From contig CM049307.1 in NCBI GenBank assembly GCA_026874595.1, positions 59,714,870-59,778,869 of the forward strand: DNA of 64,000 nucleotides, written 5' to 3'. The translations under genes were made by a program, and so were the position numbers. The notes under the pieces are model-generated. The model saw only the letters and a program-made list of their open reading frames with translations, had not been told where the DNA came from and ran no database searches. Source of the stretch: Sipunculus nudus. Taxonomy: Eukaryota; Annelida; Sipuncula; Golfingiida; Sipunculidae. Below, piece by piece: positions 11,195 through 22,900 of the stretch; within the stretch, counting starts at the first letter, position 1; every line of letters starts with the position of its first letter.

Positions 11195-14100
11195 CTATTT
11201 CCTTCTCTTTAATCTGTTTGGAACTGGTTTCAAAGAGAAAAATGGTGATGGTTTATCATTTGTGAACACGTCTGGTGTGTCAGGTTCTGATAACGTGTCC
11301 TGATCACTGGAAAGATCAGCAGTGAGATAACTAGAGGCACTTATGCTACTCTTAGAGTGCAGTCTTAAGTGATCCTGCCTATCCATGTGCTGTTTTAACT
11401 GTTTCCGATAGATGGCAGATTTGATTTTTAGTAAAGGCATCTGTGCAGGTTGGACTGTCAGGGTCCTGCTTGCTTGCCTCTTTTTCACGATACAGTCTTT
11501 GATTTCTGCTTTGATTCGCTCCAGGTTAAGAAGCACATTGAACTCTGTAAGCTGTGAAAGCCTGTCAAATGCTGTCTTACTGTAGTTGAAATTGAATGTA
11601 GAGTATGGTGTGCTTGGGTCGTCAAAGATTGAGAAGTTTGCAAAGTCTTGTTCTTCTTTGGTCTCTCTTGGTACACCTAGAGAATAAAAAGATAATTTCT
11701 TTACACACAGACCAAATGTAAATGAAATAAAAAAAGTTAACCACATGATATTTGACTATACAGTTATAGATAAAAACATAAATAAACATGCTTATAGATT
11801 TCAAAAGGAATGAGGTCAGGAAAAATGAACATTTTTAATACACCTACATGCAATTAAAAATGTTCAGTGATATCTTGTTTTCATAGGTAATGGTTAATAC
11901 AATTATTTCAAACTTTAGTTCTAATGCTCAAAATAAAGGCAGGGGTCGTAATAACACTTTTCCTTCAATTTTCATTTTGTACCAATCTGATGGAAAGTTT
12001 ATCACTTGGATTGTTTTCCACATTAGTAGTTGATAAGAAGTAACAAACGTGAAACAAAAACGAAATTTTTTACAGTTGGTCTTCCATCGGCTCCCTATGT
12101 TTTCCTTTAAAAATTGTCTATAATTTCTGATACTTTCCTTCATTAAGACCCTCATCTCCTATATTTCCTGTTTTTTTATCACTCTACAATTGTGTTCCTG
12201 AGATAATGGTGGTATTATAGAAAACATTAAGTTCTTTTTGCATGCCAGTGTGTATGTAGGGTGGCATGTTAGAGGAGAGAAGTACACTGGGCGAATTGTG
12301 AATGAAAGTTTGATATGATTGAAAGATGCATCTTTAGCTGAAAAGCAATTTTTCTATAGAAAGGCAAATCTGTATTAATGCCTTTAACTTTGAAACGTGA
12401 AAATTTAAAAGTATTACGATCCCTGAAAGGTGTTATAATTACTGGAAAATTCATTGCAACAGTAGGTTCACAAAGCCAAAGCTCTTGACTTCAGCAAAGG
12501 AAAAGCCAATCTTTTAGTTAAGAATCTTTAGGAATAGATATTATGGGAGGCTTTTATTTAAAATAAAGGAGAAAATGGGTTAGGTATTGTTAAATATCAA
12601 TTTCAGCACAATATATTATAGGTTTTATACATTAAACTTTTTTACATGATCATCATAATGTTTAAATTTATAGGAATTTAATATAAAATATTTTCTTTTA
12701 CCTGGAGCCTTAAATTTCCTGAACTCTTTATTGATGAGTACAAAGTGCATGATGACAGGACAGTGAGGGTCCTTCTTGTCCTTGAACACGTACAGCTCCT
12801 TCATTCCTTCCCGCTTGAAAACATCAGGGTCTATTGGTGGGAACTTGACTCCATTCATGTGGGCCCACTTCTGGGCAAGTAACAGCTCCTTAAGAAAAAA
12901 AAAAAATTTCACATCATCCATGTAACTCATATTATACATATCAAAAGTCATTATCGAAACGGTACAGGTACTGCCTGTCCTATCCATCCCACAAATTGGC
13001 ATAAAAAATATCCGATTTCCTTACATTTTCATAGAATAATTTAAATTTCATGAATTTAATAAAACTTATATCGACTTATGTTTAGGTTTTATGCAGGTAC
13101 ATTCTGCTGAATCCTATAACAAACAAAATAACAACCAATAATGAATGGAAATTACACCAGCAATTATGCCAAATAAATGTGTTTTTCTACCAGTTTTATG
13201 CATATTATTCCATTCCATTCATAGTTATACCTGTCACTGAACTAAGATTCTTCAAACTGAATAAATAAAATAACCAAAATGAAAGCAACCAATACAATAG
13301 ACCCTTTCCATCACACTAGCAACATCTGTTGGCAAAAATTCGAATGAGTATTTCGGGTCCCTTATTTCACAAAAAAAGAGACTTTTGCTTAATTTCAAAT
13401 GATAAAAAGTAAAAGATTCCTTTCTTATCATCAGAGATGTGGTGCCTATCTGTGTCTGTGGCATGAATCTGCTTTCATTTAACAAATTCCATAATGCTGG
13501 CCCAAAGGACCCGAACCCAACACACCACCGTTACGTTAAGTGGGCATGCTTGTTGAAAAGGTATATTAATACCAGATTTAAAACAAGCACACACCTTGAA
13601 TGGTTCACTGTCGTCTGAAGGTCGGCCACTGAAGTCGAAGGAGAAGAAGATATCCACAGTTCTCATTGGTCTGAGCAGCAGAGGGTAGGGTGTGTTGAAG
13701 GTAAGTCCAGCATCCACCAAGTACAACCTCTTAACATCTGTGTCCTGCATCTCAAAGATCCCGTCAAACTCGTCTGGAGTTAAGTACAAAATACTGTATA
13801 AACATCGGTAAACTTTATTAGTGTAAAAATGAACTCTACCAACTGGTTAGAAATGCAGGTGCCACTTTGGTACTGGTAATATATAAAATGTTACTGGCCA
13901 GTATGTAAATGTTAAATTTAGTGTTATTCATTCTACAATGCACGTTGTAATTAATGTTAAATTTAATTTATTTCAAAATGTTTACTTTGAAGTTTCTCAA
14001 ATTTATGACGAAAGTTGTTTCAACCAATTTAAATATTTCAATAGCTTTGCAGTTACTTTTCTGTGATATTTACACATAGTCCTTGGTTTAAAATTTAAAA

Positions 14101-17100
14101 TTAAAAATAAAAAAAAACATCAAATTATTGACATTAATGGGCTGTGGTGAATGAATCTATTCATCTTTCTTTTAATTTATATAAACAAATCAGCTATGTC
14201 GGATTTGTTTTATTATATATATATATGCTTAATTTAATATTTTAAAAAATTACATCGTGATAGTTTTCATCCTGTTATACGATTAACACTTACCAACAGA
14301 GGTGACTGGGTCTAGAGGTGTGAAGGGAGAAAATGGACAATTCCGGTTCAGGGCTAAACCACGAAGAGGGTTGTGGATCACCCCTGCCCTCCCTGCTCTT
14401 GTGCTCAGCATGGTCAGGTTGGTCCTGGAAAGGAACAAAAGGGAATGTGAATTTATCTTTGAAATCGGGGACTTGTGTGTCAAAACAATTCCAGACACTT
14501 GAAGCACACTTGTTGGTGTTTTAAAGTTAGAGAAATATGTTTATAAACTATTTCATTGCTTTACTATATTTCATTCGAAACCGAAAATAAAGATTGACGG
14601 GTCCTAATGAACAAGTTCATATTATTATTAATATTTAAAGGAACTGCAAAACAATTTATTTAAATTATATAAATTGTCATATATCCTTTGTAAAACACTC
14701 TGTAATCTTCAAATGCAATGATAGAAGAGCTAGGAAAACTATTTTAATTTATATTTTAACGAATTTTGCCTTAAAAATCCGTAATACTTTTCACAGTGCT
14801 AAAAAAAATATACCCATACATGAACAAGAAATACCTTTTAAAAGTGCTCTCTAAGAAGTGTCGCCAGAACCCCATCTGTTTGGTTCTCTGCTTAGAATCC
14901 TGGCGTTTTAGGACAGGTTTCTTTGCCGCATGTTTCTTACATAACTTCACTTTCTTTACAGGTGGCGCTGACTCCTCTTCACTGTCACTTATGTCACTGC
15001 TGTCACTACTGTCATAGTCTGCCCTCCTGTCTAGTTCTGCCTCTGTAAACGATCATAATGTCGTGCTTTTATTAAAGGGGCCCAATAACCTATCTGACCT
15101 TTATAAATTTAAGGAAATCCCTCGGAGTTTTTTTATTATAAAAATTATTATAATTTTTTTTTTATAAAAATGAACCAGAAAACGTGGATATCACAGCACA
15201 CAGGTTGCTTGTTTTGTTTATTTCAACGTGTTTATATTATATGTGGGGCCCGCCAAAATAATCAAAACAAATTCAACAAGGACACCTGGCAACAAGTCAG
15301 ATAAGCCAGAACTTTACAAATGGCGTTTTGCAACAAATGGAACCAAAGTCTATCATTCTAACTATTAATATTTTTCATTTGCAATATGGAAAATTATTCT
15401 TTGAATAGATTACATTGACCATCCCCCCTTGCCAAAATGTGTGTGTGCACCCCCCCCCCCCCCCTATATTGACGCCCTTGGAAACAAATAACTACATGCA
15501 AAACATATCCAGAAACCACACAAATGTACACACGGTTGTATGCTTGTTACTTCATTTGGGAACAAAAGTACTTGTGGGAACTTGTACTCTAGTATGTTAT
15601 ATTTGCTACTGACGATTCAACTGTAGTTTAAACTGGTACACCTAAACTTACTATACGACTTCAATAATGGGATGAGATTCCAATTGTGTGATTATATATG
15701 CTGTTTCACAAGGTTTTTACTTTTATGAGATCTATACATGCATATGAACTTTATTGTTCGAGTGGATGTGCGGTGTTTATATATACCTACCCATATCAAG
15801 TCTCATCTGTTCCACTGGGTCCTTGTTTGTATTATCTTTCATTAGTCTTTGGAACAAGATGGTAAAGGCACTGCCCCAGATACCTGCAAACATCAAGCAG
15901 TAGAATGAAAATCATGAAAGTATATGTGATAACACACAACTATACATCACAGCCTACCTTATCCAACACGCAACATATTCTCATTTAAATAGCCTTAAAT
16001 GCAGTAAAAATCATAATGAAAGTAATATGTCTATATTTCACTGACTGCAGTATATTCATAGTCCATTTGTTATTGTTTCGTATCTTTTCTAATCTGGGCA
16101 GTGTTCCCGTTACTGTAGAAAACTTCAACATCATCTTTTAAACAGAGTCAATATCGTCAAGATAGGATGAATATCACAAAGTAAAGTGCAAAATAAAATA
16201 AACCCATTATCTTCCAAATTACAAATCCATCACTAACAAATGTTGAAAGGCGAAAGTTTATAGGCCATTCATAATGTCAGTGTGAATATATTTAAAATCA
16301 GACCTCCCTTTTAAATATTTTATTCAGATATCTCTTTACAACTGATTTTCTAGTATTTTCATGGAATGCTTATATCCTGAAAGTGCAAAGCCCTTTCACA
16401 TACATTTTTAATGTAAACCTAAGAGTAATTTATTCTGATGCTCTATTGAATAGAATCTAGCCATCTGAATTTGAAACAACAACCCTTTGGTTTAGAGTTC
16501 ATCAACTTAAATCATAAGACACATCATAACACTCGTTAGATAACATTTGCAGTAAAATTAAAGTATGGAATTAAGTGTACAACTCACCCATCAAATAGTG
16601 TAATGGCTGTTCTTCAAACTTCCTCACCAGTTTGCCCATGAAAAACTTGCTACCAAATATCTGACTTGGCATGAAAACGCCATATTTGGGCATGCCAACT
16701 TCGTAAGGTGAAAACTCCATCCATTCTGCAGAAAAAACTACAATCAGTCAGCATTTTATTGGTATCATTTTGCATCTATATACGATTTTCTGTATATAGA
16801 AAACATTTTATTGTACATGTTTGCTGGTCATCAATGGAGTATTAAAAAATATCGTTTTGAACTTGTCAGATAACATTTCAAAACAGATAAAGAGCTAAAA
16901 TTAACTATGTATAATATAAGCAAATGCTTTGCCGGTGCAACTATTTTTTTTCCCAAGCAATTAATGCAGATGCACATCCAAATCATAAACTGATAAAACA
17001 ACCGACTGACCTTGGAAGACCCTGGCAGATACGTCCTTCTTCACGTGGACACAGGTATACAGTGGCATCGGGACCTCCGCATTCTCCAATAGACTACACT

Positions 17101-18711
17101 GCTCAGAAAGCTTAGAATCCAGTCTCTGTACGGGAGAGTTCAATTTTAGAATACAAATCCTATTGTGTAAAGGCATCTAATAATACAGCAACTATAAAGC
17201 TTTGTATAGACATGTATTTATTTTTAAAATATAGATAGTCCTGTAATATATTAATATAGATATTAATATTACAGTCATTTTTTTTGCCTTCTTGACATAC
17301 CTGTAGATATTGCAAAATATTTCGGGTACATGCGTAATAATCCTCAGACTATTAGTTATTTACTTCATGTAAATATTGAAATTTTAGAAGAATAAGACAA
17401 TCAATTGAGAAATGATTAGTCTGAAGGTGATGTTTTATGTGAGATTTATACTACACAGCGTGGGGTAAATTTATAGGCGGATATCATAATTAGTCCAAGA
17501 ACGACGAACCACAGACTGGAGGTATACATGTACATAAAACAAACATTTTGCACACATCTGGAGTATAGGCAGATTGACTCACCCCTTTAAGTAGAGTTTC
17601 TCCCACCAAATGTCCGAAGAAGTCGGTGAAGCTGACAGGCTGACCCTGAGTCCGTTTCCTGAGGATCTGGTCGAGGTGTTTGTAAACACTTTGCGGGGAG
17701 AGCAGCCACAGGAGACTCCGGTCTATGTTAGCCTGGAGCTCTTTATTTAGCTCACCCGGGGACTTTTTGGGAAAATCAGGATGTGAATAAAGTTGAGCGA
17801 TGTACCTGGAAATATTCGATGAAATGCATAATGCATATATTTCATTAGGATTCTGCAAAACAGATTTACCCGTTCTGAAACATTGTTTTGTTTTTCCACT
17901 AAGACCTATTCAAACACATGGACAAGCATTGCTAGTAGTATATATCACACCACTTAAAGAGAAATCTAGCTTATGAGGTTTCACCATGTCCGTGGTATTT
18001 ACAAATACATGTAACGATTAATGTCAGATGTTGTATATTTTCATGAGGTTTACGTTTCCACGCCCTAGCTATATAACAAAATAACATGGATAAATTAACA
18101 CATCCTTTAGTCAGTGGAAATTCTCCTCTGACGAATGTCCCCATTTACTTAAATGCATACTCGAACGCCCCTGAGGGCAGTGGTTAACCCTGAGTATGTT
18201 TGAACATAGAAACTGCCGGTCGTGTAGTCACACACTACGTGGAGAACAGATGAAGCAGATGGTAAAAGTATAATACCGGTATTTGGTAGATGGCTGCAGT
18301 ATAAAACCAGTATTTGGTAGATGGCTGCAGTATAAAACCAGTATTTGGTAGATGGTAGCAGTATAAAACCAGTATTTGGTAGATGGTAGCAGTATAAAAC
18401 CAGTATTTGGTAGATGGTAGCAGTATAAAACCAGTATTTGGTAGATGGTAGCAGTATAAAACCAGTATTTGGTAGATGGTAGCAGTATAAAACCGGTATT
18501 AGGTAGATGGTAGCAGTATAATACCGGTATTTTGTACGCACCATGAGCTTCCAGAGAGACCGGCAGTATACATGACGGTGTCCAGGACCCCCGTATCATG
18601 TAGAGCCTTAAATGCGCCGGACATTCCCGTCATAGCCCTGAAGCCACCTCCAGATCCCAGAACACCAATAACAGGTACCTGGAATATATTGATATGATAT
18701 TATATTGATTA

Positions 18712-18782
<71 letters not shown>

Positions 18783-19659
18783 TATATAAACACATTTGGT
18801 CACTAAAAGACAACAATATCAATTACAAGCTCTCCTGGGTAATATCTGCCAAAGCAGCACCTTACTTCTGTGGAACCAAGAAGTGTGATCTCTGCTTGTC
18901 TGAAAAGCTACTTATAGCTACGGCCCCCCTGGATCATTGTTGAACTCAAGAGCTGAAATTCTCTCTAAGTGCCGCCATCTAAACAAATTCACTCTGAAAT
19001 ATTTTTAAAACCTAGTATTCGTACTAATATTCAGCGAGCCCCCCCCCCCCCCCCCCCACCACGAGGATCCGCTGGGCAGACTTACCTGTTCAGGTAGTTG
19101 TTCTCCCACTGCTTTGCAGTGATGAGGGACATGGTGTTACCACTACATAATGGTGAGTTTACCGAGTGGATTCCACTTGGTATGAGTATAGTATAGTATA
19201 TTTGCCTTTTATATTGTATATTTGCCTTGTTTATTGTGTATTTTCATAGTATATGTGTATTTATATCATATCATATGTATACTACTGATATGTTCACTGC
19301 TTCCAAGACCCTATTGCACATCAGTTCAATATGCTAATTGAGCATCCTGGTATATAGCTTTGTATTATATAAAACTTAATACAACAATAACCTCCTTGCC
19401 CTGTTATGTTCCAGTATCGCACGTGTATCCCCGACCAATCCTATTGTGCCCCCGAGAACAACAGGATCAGTGTCAGTCTTTCACATGCCCCCCCCCCCCC
19501 CCCGCCCCGAATCGCACAAAACATAATCTCGAAATCTCGTAAAGTCTCGGCTTTTCAAACCACGCCGTTAGCTCCATTCTAACCACATTTACCTGATGAT
19601 CGGGTCGCATCCCGTGAAACAGACTGTTGTGAATTAACAGTGTTGTTTTTCTTCAGTGT

Positions 19660-19710
<51 letters not shown>

Positions 19711-19938
19711 CTCTGAAGAAAAACAACACTGTTAATTCACAACCGACTGTTTCACGGGATGCGACCCGATCATCAGGTGAATGTGGTTAGAATCTTCTAA
19801 CCACATTCACCTGATGATCGGGTCGCATCCCGTGAAACAGTCGGTTGTGAATTAACAGTGTTGTTTTTCTTCAGAGTTATACCGCTCTGGCCTAGCTTGT
19901 AGGCCATAGAGCACTTTACATCGGAGGGTAACACTACC

Positions 19939-19990
<52 letters not shown>

Positions 19991-22900
19991 CAATGACATG
20001 TAAGCAGTAATGTTCAAAATCTTCGAAAAAACAATGAACCAAACGAATTACTTTGTATATGTAATAAACTATTTGAGACGTGATTAGAGTTAACATTGCA
20101 TTTCTAAAAACTTGCATGTGCAGTTGTATACTGTTCCATTTCATTTTTGATCAGTTATTCGAAATGTAGCTGAGATTAAGTACAAAAATTAATCCTTAAC
20201 ATTTGTGATATCTTCACTCATAGGTGCACCACTAATATAAGCTAATTTAGGTTATGTCTTCGGGGTCATACAGTAAGTGCTTACAACAGCGCACATGTAT
20301 ACCCACTGTGACAATGAGTGCACGGAACTCCCTCAACCGAATCAAGATAAAATCATGCATGATAAATAAAACTTTCTAAGGAGACAGCCTTATATCACTC
20401 AAACTTTATACGAAGTCTTCTGAAGTCATGTATTATATTAACATGGCTGTTTCTTAACCGGAAAGTAAGTATATAACATGATTACTGATTGGTACCGAAT
20501 GATGTGGACAACCCCAGAAACCCAAAGGGTAAAATGATAATATGAGCAAAGCGTGTTAGCAATCAATCTGATAAAGCTGGAGAGTCGTAGTTATGTATTC
20601 GACCGTTTATTGAAATCACACTGAGAATGGTTAGATATATCATACTATCATACCTCATCTTTGGTGTGAGGCCCGTCCTTTCCAAGTAATCTCCTCATTC
20701 CTTCCATCACTCGCTGCGTACGGATATGTCTGTAGCGGATCTCCTCCTCGCCGATACATAAGCTGTACCTAAGGCTGGGCTGGGTGCTGTTATAAAGGTC
20801 CCACAAATAAAGTTCGGGTTAAAATCATTTCAGACAGTAACGAGGCAGAAAAACAGTTTTTGACAGGCACAACTTATTGGTGATAAAATGACCAACGTCT
20901 GCAGGTAAACGTACTGCCGTGTTCAGAATCGTTTATTTTTTAAATGAAAATGAAACAAAATGAGATTGTGAAATGGAGTTTAATATAAGATGTGTCACGA
21001 AGACGTCAATCTCGCATCTAACATTTAGAGGTGAAACCGTTGAGACAGGAAAAAGATTCATTACAATTAAGACAAAAATTATACTGGTCGTTCTGGTTCA
21101 TAAGTGATCATCAGAGAACGTAGTTTGGTTATTTAGGAAAGGGTGAAATCAGGTGCACCTTTATTAGTTATCAAATACACAGAATCATTCATCAATACTC
21201 ACTCAAATTCTATCAAGAGTTCCATGTCAACTTCACCCGCCTAAAAGAAAGCAGAATGTATCAATACGTAAAAAGTACTAATATAATATATCTTTATCAT
21301 TTTTACTTGTGGTTAAATGGTCTTGTTACCTGCGTGTCTTGTCAAGTTACCCACATGATAAAACTAGCCTGAGAGCAATTATTATTACAGTAGTTTGTAC
21401 AGTTTTGGACTTTCAGAACTTTCAAATTTTTCTTTTTAATTATTCTATAACAGGTGTATACACAACACATTGAGCACATGAAAGATCCCTTTCACTTCCC
21501 TGAGGTAACATTATTCTTCAAAAATGATGTAGAAGTTTCGAAAATTTATGTTTCACCACACCTTACAAAAGAATTCTCAACCACATCTTGTATCAACAAT
21601 ACAGATACATAAAGTTTGTACACGCACTCACCGACCCGAAGCTGAATGTCTGAATTTCCTTTTCGTTAAGTGTCAGTTCGCCAATGTTAAAACTGACTGA
21701 CCCCATGATATCGTCGTATATTATACCAGCCTCCATCAGCTGAATCTCTAAAACCAATCAGATATGCATATTAATAACGGTACAATGACCTTTCCATATG
21801 GTATTCATGTATTACCGTGCTTTTATAATACACACAAAAATGTAGAACCGGAGTCCGGACCTGGACGAGAGTCGGACTAAAGTCCACTTTTTTAGGCACG
21901 CGGACTTTTTTTAAAGACTCAAAGGATTTTAACATGGACTTAAACCTGACAGGCTCGGACTTGACTGAACTATACTCTGACTTGGAATTTGATAATGCAG
22001 AATCAGCTACAAGACAGATTACAGTATAATCAGAATCGGATCCGCGGGGGGGGGGGGGGGGGGGGGGCTCTAATTTTTTTAACCGCCACAACATTTTTTA
22101 TGGTTTCAGATCATTCTTTTTTTTGCGGCTTGCATGCATGGACACCCCCCCCCCCCGCCCGGACCTGGTGATTTTTTTTTTATGGATAAGTCATCAGTTC
22201 CACGGAGTTTGACCCCTTTCTTTTACCTAAATCCTGGAACAGCCCTAAATAAACCTAATAATTATTTTGCCATCATTTCACCAGGTAATGCATCGTCAAT
22301 ACCGTTATTCTCTCGCCACAAGTGGTTTAGAGCTAACAATTAAGCAATGTTTAACTTTGATATGCCATCCCCGAGATCAACAGTAATTTCTACCCTACAG
22401 GAGGGATATCTTTTTTCAAAGCCCATTGTTACTAAATGGATGTTTATATTAAACTGCCTGTTGATACCTTATTTTTTCTTTTATTCATGCTGGTTAAGCT
22501 AGTGGTTTCGGTATAATTGTCCAAACCTATCCCCTACAATTTTCTGAAAATAATGTTTCATGATATATTTCGGGGAAACATTTATAAACATACACATACA
22601 CACACAGATATATATACATATGTATTTATTAACGTAGGTCTCTATTTAGATTATGATCATGTGTCTATTTTTTTATTATAAGACGTTTAAAGTGGATTTA
22701 CATATGGTTCCCTTCTAAAATACGATACATGTAACAGGTGTTTGTTTGCCATTGCATATATTTATCCATATATACAAATAAATAGCGTCACGATATTTAT
22801 CCATAAGAAGTGATACCGCCATACTTTGCATCAATATCTAGTGAAAATATGAATAGAAGATACCAGCCAAAACCACCAACACAGGCAATTAAGGCGAATA

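Larger units (their letters stand above)
19580..19885. mobile_element. hammerhead-bearing retroelement repeat, three copies (Penelope- or retrozyme-like)
   Basis: About 85-90 bases starting TCTAACCACATT and ending TTCTTCAGAGTTATA occur three times: plus, minus, plus. The first and second are separated by (TA)n (19665-19708). The second and third form a perfect palindrome (arms 19707-19792 and 19795-19880). Hammerhead motifs in repeats of this size are known from Penelope-like elements and retrozymes. No reverse transcriptase lies nearby, so the family assignment is inference. Confidence 0.55.

Noticed and set aside
18149-18599. Repetitive 120-130-aa open frames (YWFYTATIYQ-type units)
   Set aside because: Produced by the 31-bp minisatellite; three units give a multiple of three, so frames stay open by period alone.
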